DNA of 31,863 nucleotides from Spirochaeta sp. (GTDB lineage Bacteria > Spirochaetota > Spirochaetia > UBA9216): NCBI GenBank assembly GCA_003454605.1, contig DMKD01000004.1:1-31863 (forward strand), in the 5' to 3' direction. The notes under the pieces were generated by a model. It was not told the DNA's origin and searched no databases. It saw only the letters and a list, made by a program, of their open reading frames with translations. Shown piece after piece: positions 22,720 to 30,556 of this stretch (within the stretch, counting starts at the first letter, position 1; each line of letters opens with the position of its first letter). Made by a program: the position numbers and the translations under genes.

Positions 22720-23574
22720 TTATGCCTTACCATTGGCCATACATTTCCTTATCCAGCCTTTAACAACTTCTTTCACTTCATCCATTGCAGGTCTTGCAAT
22801 ATCGAGGGTAAACTGGTTGTCTCCAAGTTCCATGAGGTCCTTTCTGAAACTGTTCATCAGCGTACAATGAATTATAGTCCCTACATTAATCTTGTTTATT
22901 CCGCCCTTAATAGCCATTCTTATGTCGGCTTCAGGGATACCTGAACCACCGTGAAGGACAAGAGGGACATCTACTGCCTCATTTATTTCTTCAAGCCGGT
23001 CAAAATGAATTTCAGGCTTGCCTTCGTAAAAACCGTGCGCAGTACCTATTCCAACTGCAAGGTTATCCAATCCGGTTTCGTTAACAAACTTAACCGCATC
23101 ATCGACCTGTGCCAGAAAATCTTTGCCCTCGAAACCGCCCTCATATCCGTTTCCTTTAATCTTGCCAATTTCAGCCTCAACACACACATTCTTTGCTTTT
23201 GCATGCTCTACAACGGCCTTAACTGCCTTGATATTATCTTCGAGCGAAAGGGTTGAAGCGTCAATCATTACTGATGGATAGCCAAGATCTATCGCGGCAT
23301 TACAGATGGATACCTCGTTAGAATGATCAAGGTGATGGATGAGCGGGATACCGGCTCTTTTCATAGCAGCGGCACCCATTGCGGCATTAATTTCAGGGGT
23401 CATCATATTGAACACAAGGCTGTGAGATGCCACCATAATAGGTGCTTTTTCTTCCTCTGCTGCTTCAATTATTGCCAAAAAATCCCAGGCACAAGAGTAA
23501 TTGAAGGAGGGTACTGCATATCCTTCCTTATTCGCCTTTGCCAGCATATCCCGTAAAAAATCTCCGTTATTCAT
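22720..23574 (-). CDS. Class II (zinc) ketose-bisphosphate aldolase
   Basis: 284 residues, the length of the fructose/tagatose-1,6-bisphosphate aldolase family. Catalytic Asp83 and zinc His84 in HHLDHS, Glu135 region (CVEAEIG), zinc His180 (GTAHG) and His208 (LVLHGGSG), then INVGT. It splits a ketose 1,n-bisphosphate into dihydroxyacetone phosphate and an aldehyde phosphate. It overlaps the upstream PfkB kinase gene by 8 bp, so kinase and aldolase probably act in sequence: the kinase makes the bisphosphate or monophosphate, the aldolase cleaves it. The chain length of the sugar cannot be told from sequence. Confidence 0.93.
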   Translation of the reverse strand: MNNGDFLRDMLAKANKEGYAVPSFNYSCAWDFLAIIEAAEEEKAPIMVASHSLVFNMMTPEINAAMGAAAMKRAGIPLIHHLDHSNEVSICNAAIDLGYPSVMIDASTLSLEDNIKAVKAVVEHAKAKNVCVEAEIGKIKGNGYEGGFEGKDFLAQVDDAVKFVNETGLDNLAVGIGTAHGFYEGKPEIHFDRLEEINEAVDVPLVLHGGSGIPEADIRMAIKGGINKINVGTIIHCTLMNSFRKDLMELGDNQFTLDIARPAMDEVKEVVKGWIRKCMANGKA

Positions 23575-24508
23575 TTCTTTTCTCCATTGTCTTAATTGAC
23601 AAAATAGTTTTATTAAAATCTACAACTCCTGTTGTAGAACCAATCGCCTGTACGCAATGCGCAGCCGCCGCCTGGCCAAGTTCAGCGCATTCATGAATAT
23701 CCATACTCTTATCAAGCCCTGTCAGGAAACCGGCCACAAAGGAATCACCTGCACCTGTAGTATCAACGACATCAACATTGAAAGAAGGTATCACAGCCTT
23801 AAGCTCTGAATTTCTGATAAATACCCCATCCACGCCCATTTTTATTACAACATTTCCGACACCCTTTTTTAAAAGGATCTGCGCCATGTCTTCAACCTTA
23901 TCCACACCGGTTATTTCTTTTGCTTCTCCAATACTTGGAATAAAATAATCGAGGTGCTGTAAACATGGTTCAATAATCGTCATCCATTGACCGGTTGTAT
24001 CATAGCTGACATCCATGGCTGTAGTTTTTCCGCGCCTCTGAGCTTCTTTAAAAAGAACTGCAGCACCTTTACCGTCAAAACCAGGAAGCATAAAAGTACC
24101 ACCTACAAAAACGATTTCGTAGGCATCAAGGATTGAAAGATTGATATCATCAATTGAAAATTCATTATTTGCTCCGCCTTCATATAAAAAGTTTCGGGAA
24201 CCATTCTCATGAATAAGAACAATAACAGATGAGCTTGAACCTTCATCATCAATTTTTAAACCGTCGACCCTTAAACCTGCCGATTGCATTTTATCCAGAA
24301 GGAATTTACCTTTATCGTCATTTCCAATCCTGCCGGAAAACCCGGTTGCAACACCGAGCTTGTTGCAAATCATTGCAACATTCAAAGAGTCTCCCCCGTT
24401 GCTGAATGAAATTGTATCTACTGCTGTCGTATCTACCTCAAGACTGTTATCCTTAACAGGCTTAACCAGAATATCAAATACAATTTGCCCTACACATAAA
24501 ATACTCAT
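23567..24508 (-). CDS. PfkB-family carbohydrate kinase
   Basis: 313 residues. The N-terminal substrate-binding motif NGGDSLNVA (about 37-45), the FSGRIGNDDKG turn, and the C-terminal DTTGAGD signature with catalytic base Asp255 are all intact. It uses ATP to phosphorylate a ketose or ketose phosphate. It follows the ROK regulator by 30 nt and overlaps the aldolase by 8 bp, so it belongs to a kinase-aldolase catabolic step. Candidates include fructokinase, tagatose-6-phosphate kinase or a related kinase; I cannot decide between them. Confidence 0.93.
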   Translation of the reverse strand: MSILCVGQIVFDILVKPVKDNSLEVDTTAVDTISFSNGGDSLNVAMICNKLGVATGFSGRIGNDDKGKFLLDKMQSAGLRVDGLKIDDEGSSSSVIVLIHENGSRNFLYEGGANNEFSIDDINLSILDAYEIVFVGGTFMLPGFDGKGAAVLFKEAQRRGKTTAMDVSYDTTGQWMTIIEPCLQHLDYFIPSIGEAKEITGVDKVEDMAQILLKKGVGNVVIKMGVDGVFIRNSELKAVIPSFNVDVVDTTGAGDSFVAGFLTGLDKSMDIHECAELGQAAAAHCVQAIGSTTGVVDFNKTILSIKTMEKRNE

Positions 24509-24538
24509 TATTAAGCAAACTCCTCATCCACAGCTGGT

Positions 24539-25708
24539 TTAGAAGTCCATCAGCTCACCGGAAAAAAACTTTTCCAGTACAGTTGTAGCACTTGACACCG
24601 AATGCTGGTTGTAGTCCTTTTCTGAAACAAGGACATCGATGGTCTTGATCGTTCTTGTAATTGATCTCTGATTTATAAACTGACGCAATTCAGTGATTAA
24701 CAGATATGGTTCAAAAACAACCTCACCGCTTAGAATTACAGCTTCCAGCTCAAATAGATTCATCACATTCACAATTCCAACACCCAAATAACGGGCTTCC
24801 CGTCTGATTATGTCAACAAAGGCATCATCATCCTTTGATTTAATTACAATATCCTGCCAACTCTTTACTTCAGGGCAGGCATCCTCGAGGCTTTCCATGA
24901 TTGCTTCAATTGATGCAAAACTTTCTATACAGCCGACATTTCCACACCGGCACTGCTTGCCGTTAAGATCAATTGACATATGCCCGAACTCACCGCCGAA
25001 ACCATCTACCCCCCTGTAGATCTTGTTATCTATTACTATTCCGCATCCAATTCCGTTATTAGTAATCTCAATCTGAATAAAATTCTTATACTTACGGCCC
25101 TTTCCATAATTCTTCTCAACTAGTGTTGCCGCAACCGCATCACGATCAAGGAAAATCGGGAAGGCAAATTCCTGCTTAAGCTTCGCAACAACGGGCGCAC
25201 CCTGCCATAACTCAAGCCTGGGAGGATTAAGAATCACACCGCCATAGATATCAACCGGTCCCGGTGAGGAAATCCCGATACCAAGGACCTTTTGCTCACG
25301 AACATTCCCCGCAATAATTCTTTTAAGTGAAACAACGATCTTCTCTATGCCTTCATCAGAATTTTTCAGTTCAGAAAAATCCAGTCTTTCTTCTTCTATG
25401 ACAGTCCCATTAATATCTGAAAGACCTACAAGACAGTGGTCATATCGAATATTAACGCCAAGAGCATAAAGGTAGTCAATATTCATTCCCAGCTTAACAG
25501 GCTTTCTTCCACTGGCCGATTCTTTCACACCAGTTTCAATTACGATCCCCTGATTTATCAGATCATCAACAATGCCTGAGATTGAAGCTCGTGTAAGACC
25601 GGTCTTTCTTGCGAGATCAGCGCGTGAAATTTGCTTTCCGTGAATGATATTTAAGATGTTTTTTCGATTATCCTGCTTCATATAAACAGCATTTTTTGGT
25701 TTTTTCAT
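24539..25708 (-). CDS. ROK-family transcriptional regulator (NagC/XylR-like)
   Basis: 389 residues. The N-terminal winged helix-turn-helix is at about 26-52 (ISRADLARKTGLTRASISGIVDDLINQG). The ROK domain lacks the kinase ATP motif (DxGGT), as in repressors, but keeps the zinc site His243, Cys253, Cys255 and Cys260 (CRCGNVGC). It probably represses sugar genes until a sugar or sugar phosphate binds. First gene of the operon with the kinase and aldolase, and divergent from the kinase-phosphatase operon. A 22-bp palindrome in the 197-bp shared upstream region is its likely operator. Confidence 0.93.
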   Translation of the reverse strand: MKKPKNAVYMKQDNRKNILNIIHGKQISRADLARKTGLTRASISGIVDDLINQGIVIETGVKESASGRKPVKLGMNIDYLYALGVNIRYDHCLVGLSDINGTVIEEERLDFSELKNSDEGIEKIVVSLKRIIAGNVREQKVLGIGISSPGPVDIYGGVILNPPRLELWQGAPVVAKLKQEFAFPIFLDRDAVAATLVEKNYGKGRKYKNFIQIEITNNGIGCGIVIDNKIYRGVDGFGGEFGHMSIDLNGKQCRCGNVGCIESFASIEAIMESLEDACPEVKSWQDIVIKSKDDDAFVDIIRREARYLGVGIVNVMNLFELEAVILSGEVVFEPYLLITELRQFINQRSITRTIKTIDVLVSEKDYNQHSVSSATTVLEKFFSGELMDF

Positions 25709-25721
25709 GTTAATTCATTTA

Positions 25722-25750
25722 ACTATATAACTGAAGCACCATTAGATCAA
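25722..25750 (-). promoter_or_regulatory. Promoter of the ROK-kinase-aldolase operon
   Basis: Minus strand: TTGATC at 25750-25745, a 17-nt spacer, TATAGT at 25727-25722. The start near 25715 gives a leader of only about 7 nt, and no ribosome binding site is seen. Confidence 0.5.
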
Positions 25751-25802
25751 GTAGAACTTCTGTTTTTAATCCACCTTCAAGTAACAAAAAATGTCGATTT
25801 TC

Positions 25803-25824
25803 GAATATTCTCTTGAGAATATTC
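25803..25824. promoter_or_regulatory. 22-bp perfect palindrome, candidate ROK operator
   Basis: Arms GAATATTCTC and GAGAATATTC around a 2-bp centre. It lies between two divergent promoters, 33 bp upstream of the rightward -35 box and 53 bp upstream of the leftward -35. AT-rich palindromes of this size are typical of ROK repressor sites. Binding is inferred. Confidence 0.65.
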
Positions 25825-25856
25825 ATTATAGTTTGGTAATCTGTTTAATTATATAT

Positions 25857-25885
25857 TTGACATAGGGCAGAATATCCCATAGAAT
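25857..25885 (+). promoter_or_regulatory. Sigma-70-type promoter of the kinase-phosphatase operon
   Basis: Perfect TTGACA at 25857-25862, 17-nt spacer, TAGAAT at 25880-25885. The start would be near 25892, giving a 14-nt leader that contains AAAAGGGG before the ATG at 25906. Confidence 0.75.
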
Positions 25886-25905
25886 CGACATAAAAGGGGT
25901 CCCCC

Positions 25906-27807
25906 ATGTATAAACTCAGTCAAATCATCCAAAAATATAGAAACGCACGTATAGCTGTCATTGGAGATCTATGTCTTGATATGTATTACTTTCTCTCTGA
26001 GGAAAAAAGTGAAATTTCAGTTGAAACCGGACATCGCACCCAATCCGTTTCAAAATTTGCCAGCGAAGCAGGAGGCGCAGGCAATGTAGCGATCAATTTA
26101 AAAGCCCTTGGTGCGCTGAGTGTTGATGCCTACGGGGTCATTGGTGCAGATCCTTTCGGATTAACCCTGGAGTCCATCCTTTCCAAAGAAGGAGTAAACT
26201 GTGACAATGTACTAATCCAGGAAAACAATTGGAATACACATGTCTACCACAAGTTCTTTAGAAACAGAATAGAAGAACCACGCTGCGATATAGGTAATTT
26301 CAATAAAGTATCAGATACTACCATTCTGAGTCTTCTAAATAATTTTGAATCAAAACTGTCGTCATATGATGCTATAATCATAAATGAGCAGATAGCCCAT
26401 GGTTATCATAATACAAATTTTCAGGTCAAACTCTCTGCTATAATTGAACAGAACAAAAGCAAATATTTATGGATAACCGACTGCCGCCATTTAAACAGCA
26501 GATATAACCATACGATACGAAAGCTTAATATTCATGAAGCAAGGGCTATATTCACAGAGGCAAACGTTAAGGGCCGCCCGCTATCCGGAAATATTGAATT
26601 ACTGAACTGGCTCTATGCATACTGGAAAAAGCCGTTGGTTATAACCTTGGGTGAAGACGGTGCAATTGCCATTGACGACAAGGGCAACGTTCATGAAATT
26701 AACGGTGTAAATATAATAGGACAAATGGATACAGTTGGAGCTGGAGATGCCTTTCTTTCAGCCTTTGCACTAAGCCTTGCAACCGGCGGCGAGATGAGTG
26801 ATGCCCTGAACACAGGCAACCTCGCAGCTGCCGTATCAGTCACAAAGCTGTTCCAAACCGGACACCCTTCAGTTGATGAGATTATAGAAATGGGAAAATC
26901 TACCGATTACCGGTACAATCCGGAAATAGCCGCTGACATAAGAAAAGCCGAGTTCCTTGATGGCACATCAATAGAGAAAGTTGGTATTAAGAAAACCGGC
27001 TATCCACGGGTAGCAATCTTCGATCATGACGGAACAATCTCAACCCTGCGGCATGGCTGGGAACCGATAATGAAAGAGGTCTGCATGAATGCAATCCTCG
27101 GCAGCTCGATAGATCTCGCAAGCATAAAAGAATTAGACAAGGTCAGCAATGCGGTTGATGATATGATAGAAAAAACGACCGGGGTTCAGACAATAATTCA
27201 AATGCACCATTTAAGTGAAATGGTGAGGTCCTTTGGCCTGGTACCTGAAAATGAAGTTCTAAGCCCTATTGAATATAAGAAAATATATAATGACAAGCTG
27301 CTTGATATGGTTTCAGGTCGTGTCGAATTATTTAAAAAAGGACTGCTCAGTGTCGATGACGTAACCATGAAAGGGGCCTTAACATTTCTTGAACACCTGA
27401 AAAAAAGAGGGGTTCTCATCTATCTTGCAAGCGGGACAGACATGTCAGATGTACAGAGGGAAGCTTCCATCTTAGGATATGATAGCTATTTCAATGGAGG
27501 GATCTTCGGCTCTGTCGGAAACACCTCAAGCGATCCGAAACGAGGAGTGATTGAGACCATCATTAAAAGCCTTCCCGATGATATCAATGCCGAAGACTGC
27601 TATGTTTTCGGTGACGGACCAGTAGAGATGAGAGAGGCTGCAAAGAGAGAGTTCACACGAATTGGAATGGTAAGCGATGAGAGACAAAGATGGGGAATTA
27701 ATAACGAAAAGCGATCAAGGTTGATTCTCGGCGGAGCTCAGGTCCTCATACCAGACTTTTCCTGGATTCCGAAACTCGCTGCTGACCTTGGATGGGAGGA
27801 TAAATAA
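25906..27807 (+). CDS. PfkB sugar kinase fused to a HAD-superfamily phosphatase
   Basis: 633 residues. Residues 1 to about 330 form a PfkB kinase of the HldE (heptose-7-phosphate kinase) style: AVIGDLCLDMYYF near the start, EAGGAGNVAINLKALG, then DTVGAGDAF with catalytic Asp281. Residues from about 365 to 633 form a HAD hydrolase: FDHDGT with nucleophile Asp373 and Asp375, LASGTD (motif II), DPKRG (motif III Lys) and FGDGPVE (motif IV). In heptose biosynthesis HldE adds a phosphate and GmhB removes one, so a kinase-phosphatase fusion beside a GmhA-like isomerase could make a heptose 1-phosphate. No nucleotidyltransferase domain is present, unlike HldE. Both signatures are complete. TAATG coupling joins it to the next gene. 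Confidence 0.88.
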   Translation: MYKLSQIIQKYRNARIAVIGDLCLDMYYFLSEEKSEISVETGHRTQSVSKFASEAGGAGNVAINLKALGALSVDAYGVIGADPFGLTLESILSKEGVNCDNVLIQENNWNTHVYHKFFRNRIEEPRCDIGNFNKVSDTTILSLLNNFESKLSSYDAIIINEQIAHGYHNTNFQVKLSAIIEQNKSKYLWITDCRHLNSRYNHTIRKLNIHEARAIFTEANVKGRPLSGNIELLNWLYAYWKKPLVITLGEDGAIAIDDKGNVHEINGVNIIGQMDTVGAGDAFLSAFALSLATGGEMSDALNTGNLAAAVSVTKLFQTGHPSVDEIIEMGKSTDYRYNPEIAADIRKAEFLDGTSIEKVGIKKTGYPRVAIFDHDGTISTLRHGWEPIMKEVCMNAILGSSIDLASIKELDKVSNAVDDMIEKTTGVQTIIQMHHLSEMVRSFGLVPENEVLSPIEYKKIYNDKLLDMVSGRVELFKKGLLSVDDVTMKGALTFLEHLKKRGVLIYLASGTDMSDVQREASILGYDSYFNGGIFGSVGNTSSDPKRGVIETIIKSLPDDINAEDCYVFGDGPVEMREAAKREFTRIGMVSDERQRWGINNEKRSRLILGGAQVLIPDFSWIPKLAADLGWEDK

Positions 27808-28898
27808 TGGATTATTTCGACAGATACAAAATGAACTTTTACCCACTCAAGTCCAGAATGAGCAAGGTTGACATCGTAACATCAAGCATTAACCCCGACA
27901 GTAAGCCCGAAACGATCTCCAAAGAGGTTGAGCAAAGAATTAAAACTATCGCAGGTGAAATTAAAGAAGCAAAAGCTAATAATAGATCGGTCATGCTAAC
28001 CTTTGGTGCACATACAATCAAAAACGGATTAGGCGAGGTCCTCTCAACAATGGCCGAAGAGGGCTGGATAACTCATCTGGCAACAAATGGGGCAGGTGTT
28101 ATCCATGACTGGGAATTTGCATATCAGGGCCTCAGCTCTGAAGACGTCAGAGACAATGCCCGGGAAGGCAAATTCGGGACCTGGGAAGAAACAGGCTTAT
28201 TTATCAACCTAGCCCTGATGGATGGAGCATACCGCGGATTAGGATATGGAGAATCCGTTGGAAGCCTGATATCAATGGAAGGAATCGAGGTCCCAACCGA
28301 AGAAGAGTTAATGTCTATTGAGACACCCCTTTGGAAGAGGGCTGCTGCTGCTGATTATCTTGAACTAATTCAGGCCGAAAGAATAAAACCGGGCCGGCTT
28401 GATGTTAAGCATCCCTTCTCAAAATACAGCATTCAGGCAAGGGCTTTTGAAAATAAAACCCCATTTACCAGTCATCCGATGTTCGGGCATGACATCATCT
28501 ATACACACAGAGCCAACAGAGGTGCTGCAGTCGGCCGATGCGCCGAGAGAGATTTCCTCTCTTTTGTAGACTCTGTATCCAGACTTGAAGGCGGGGTCTA
28601 CCTCTCAATTGGCTCTGCGGTGATGTCACCGATGATATTTGAGAAATCAATCTCGATGGCCCGCAATACCGCAGTTCAGGAAGACAGGGAAATACGCGAC
28701 TGTTCCATACATGTGGTTGATCTTCAGGAAGAGACCTGGGACTGGAACGAGGGAGAGCCGCCGATGGATAATCCAGCCTACTATCTTAGATTCATGAAGA
28801 CATTTAACAGAATGGGTTGTAGAATTGATTACACAGCCATAGACAACAGAGATTTTCTTCTACATCTATATCAGGAACTGAAAAAAGGGAAGAGTTAA
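27807..28898 (+). CDS. Conserved-looking protein of unknown function, deoxyhypusine-synthase-like features
   Basis: 363 residues, soluble, no signal peptide. I do not firmly recognise the family. The segment SVMLTFGAHTIKNGLGEVLSTM followed by a WITHLATNGAGV motif and IHDWEFAYQG (about 61-108) weakly recalls deoxyhypusine synthase, where a TTAGGVEEDL-like turn binds NAD. The rest has a long acidic region and a YLSIGSAVMSPM turn reminiscent of Rossmann-like sites. It is joined to both neighbours by TAATG stop-start overlaps, so its product is made in step with the kinase-phosphatase and the SIS isomerase. It may be a new step in that sugar-phosphate pathway, perhaps NAD- or metal-dependent. That is inference only. 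Confidence 0.75.
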   Translation: MDYFDRYKMNFYPLKSRMSKVDIVTSSINPDSKPETISKEVEQRIKTIAGEIKEAKANNRSVMLTFGAHTIKNGLGEVLSTMAEEGWITHLATNGAGVIHDWEFAYQGLSSEDVRDNAREGKFGTWEETGLFINLALMDGAYRGLGYGESVGSLISMEGIEVPTEEELMSIETPLWKRAAAADYLELIQAERIKPGRLDVKHPFSKYSIQARAFENKTPFTSHPMFGHDIIYTHRANRGAAVGRCAERDFLSFVDSVSRLEGGVYLSIGSAVMSPMIFEKSISMARNTAVQEDREIRDCSIHVVDLQEETWDWNEGEPPMDNPAYYLRFMKTFNRMGCRIDYTAIDNRDFLLHLYQELKKGKS

Positions 28899-29548
28899 TG
28901 AATAAACAGAACAAAACCAGATTCTATATAAATGAATTAGTAGGCCGGTATCCTTTACTTGAAGACTGCCGCGGCTCGATTGAACAGGCTGCAGAATTGC
29001 TAATCAAAACGTCAGAAAATGAAGGTAAATTCCTCATCTGTGGAAATGGCGGCAGTTCAGCTGATGCTGACCACATAGTCGGCGAATTAATGAAGGGCTT
29101 CATTCTCCCAAGACCTCTTACCGCCATGCAGAAGAAATCTCTAAAAGAAACCGATACCGAATTGGGCTCTCTGATGAGTGAACGGCTGCAGCGCGGGATA
29201 CCGGCAATATCACTGAGCTCCCAAACCGCATTAAACACCGCCTTTTTAAACGATGTAGATCCGGCCCTCCTTTTTGCCCAGCAGGTCATGGGTTTCGGCA
29301 AACGCGGTGATACATTATGGGGTTTATCTACATCGGGAAACTCAAAAAATATCGTGGCTGCTGCAGTCGCAGCAAAGTCCAGAGGCTTAAAAACCCTTGC
29401 AATGACCGGAAAGAGCAGCAGCCGGCTTTCTGAAATATGTGATGTATGCATACAGGTCAATGAAACTGAAACATACAAGGTTCAGGAACTCCACCTCCCC
29501 GTCTATCACAGCTTATGCCTGATTATCGAAGACTTCTTCTTTGCATGA
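28898..29548 (+). CDS. SIS-domain phosphosugar isomerase, GmhA-like
   Basis: 216 residues. The phosphate-binding motif GNGGSSADADH is at 49-59. The four zinc ligands of E. coli GmhA (His61, Glu65, Gln172, His180) match His59, Glu63, Gln196 and His204 here, with the same local spacings (4 and 8). About 24 residues are inserted between, mainly near 70-100. GmhA converts sedoheptulose 7-phosphate to D-glycero-D-manno-heptose 7-phosphate. It follows the unknown gene by a TAATG overlap and converges with the ROK kinase gene (36-bp overlap). Other SIS isomerases remain possible, but the zinc set strongly suggests this branch. Confidence 0.87.
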   Translation: MNKQNKTRFYINELVGRYPLLEDCRGSIEQAAELLIKTSENEGKFLICGNGGSSADADHIVGELMKGFILPRPLTAMQKKSLKETDTELGSLMSERLQRGIPAISLSSQTALNTAFLNDVDPALLFAQQVMGFGKRGDTLWGLSTSGNSKNIVAAAVAAKSRGLKTLAMTGKSSSRLSEICDVCIQVNETETYKVQELHLPVYHSLCLIIEDFFFA

Positions 29549-30469
29549 AAGGGCTATGCTGAGACTGGCAAAATCCCCAATCTGCTCCCCAAGGGCTGCC
29601 GGAATTACCGAACAGACCTTTCGTGCAGCTGAAAGAGTCTCCATCTCAATCACTGCCTGCGCAGCAGGCGAAAGATACTCTCCGCAACGTGTAAATATTG
29701 AACCGATAACAATGCGCTCAGGATTCAGCAGATCAATAAGGATGGATAGCCCCATCCCCAGATGACGGCCGCTGTTTTCAAGGATTTCCAGGGCAACAGC
29801 ATCACCTTTTGATGCAGCCGCACAAACATCGCGGGCTGTAATATCATTTCCCGGAGGGAGAATGGGCGAGGATTTATGCTTCAGCACCGCTTCGGCCTGC
29901 CTGGCAATACCGCCGCCGCTGCAGAAGCCCTCAAAAGAGCCGGCTTTCCCATAACCCATGGGACCGTCATTCTTCAGCCTGATGTGACCTGCCTCACCTG
30001 CCATATCATTTGTCCCCGAATAGAGCCTGCCGTCAAGAATGAGACCCGCACCCAGGCCGGTTCCAAAAGTCAGGAAAATCATATTTGAACAACCCTTTCC
30101 CGCACCCCATTTCCATTCTGCAAGAGCACAGGCATTGGCATCGTTCTGAATTGCAGCAGGAAGCCCGAATCTAGCCTGCAGCAGACTAACAATCTCAACG
30201 TTATCCCAGCCGGGAAGATTCGGCGGGGAAAGTATAACCCCGTCCTTACTGTTTAGGGGACCGCCACAGCTGATACCAATACATTTGACATTTTTTCCTT
30301 CCGGTCCGTCTATTATTTTCTGGACATTCGCTGATATCTCCATCAGAGTCTGCTCCGGACCTCCGGATGTGGGAAATTCAATTCTTTCCAGAACTTCAGG
30401 AGTTTCATTCCCCAGTACTACAGCACACTTCGTACCGCCGATATCAATTCCAATCAATAAGTCACGCAT
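29513..30469 (-). CDS. ROK-family sugar kinase without the usual zinc cysteines
   Basis: 318 residues, 5'-first motif GIDIGGTK (7-14) binds ATP phosphate, the catalytic Asp110 is in QNDANACALAE, and FGTGLGAG (125-132) and GEAGH (148-152) follow. The usual ROK zinc motif (CxCGxxGC) is replaced by GYGKAGSFEGFCSGGG, so the fold may be zinc-free. It phosphorylates an unidentified hexose or amino sugar. Its start has GGAG 7 nt upstream. A terminator separates it from the 5'-nucleotidase gene, and no promoter is seen just before it, so it may depend on read-through. Its 3' end overlaps the SIS gene convergently. Confidence 0.9.
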   Translation of the reverse strand: MRDLLIGIDIGGTKCAVVLGNETPEVLERIEFPTSGGPEQTLMEISANVQKIIDGPEGKNVKCIGISCGGPLNSKDGVILSPPNLPGWDNVEIVSLLQARFGLPAAIQNDANACALAEWKWGAGKGCSNMIFLTFGTGLGAGLILDGRLYSGTNDMAGEAGHIRLKNDGPMGYGKAGSFEGFCSGGGIARQAEAVLKHKSSPILPPGNDITARDVCAAASKGDAVALEILENSGRHLGMGLSILIDLLNPERIVIGSIFTRCGEYLSPAAQAVIEMETLSAARKVCSVIPAALGEQIGDFASLSIALSCKEEVFDNQA

Positions 30470-30480
30470 TCAAATCTCCA

Positions 30481-30522
30481 AAAAATAAGGTTGCTCTAAA
30501 CCCGAAAGAGTATAGAGCAACC
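30481..30522 (-). terminator. Intrinsic terminator after the 5'-nucleotidase gene
   Basis: Perfect 10-bp arms GGTTGCTCTA (30489-30498) and TAGAGCAACC (30513-30522). On the minus strand the 3' arm is followed by TTATTTTT. It is 34 nt past the nucleotidase stop and 12 nt before the ROK kinase start. The other strand has only an A-run, so it acts leftward. Confidence 0.85.
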
Positions 30523-30556
30523 CCAAAAAAATCTATATAGACTTTGTGATAAGGAT

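Noticed and set aside
25906..27807. Calling the fusion protein a bifunctional HldE
   Set aside because: HldE's second domain is a nucleotidyltransferase; here the second domain carries HAD phosphatase motifs instead.
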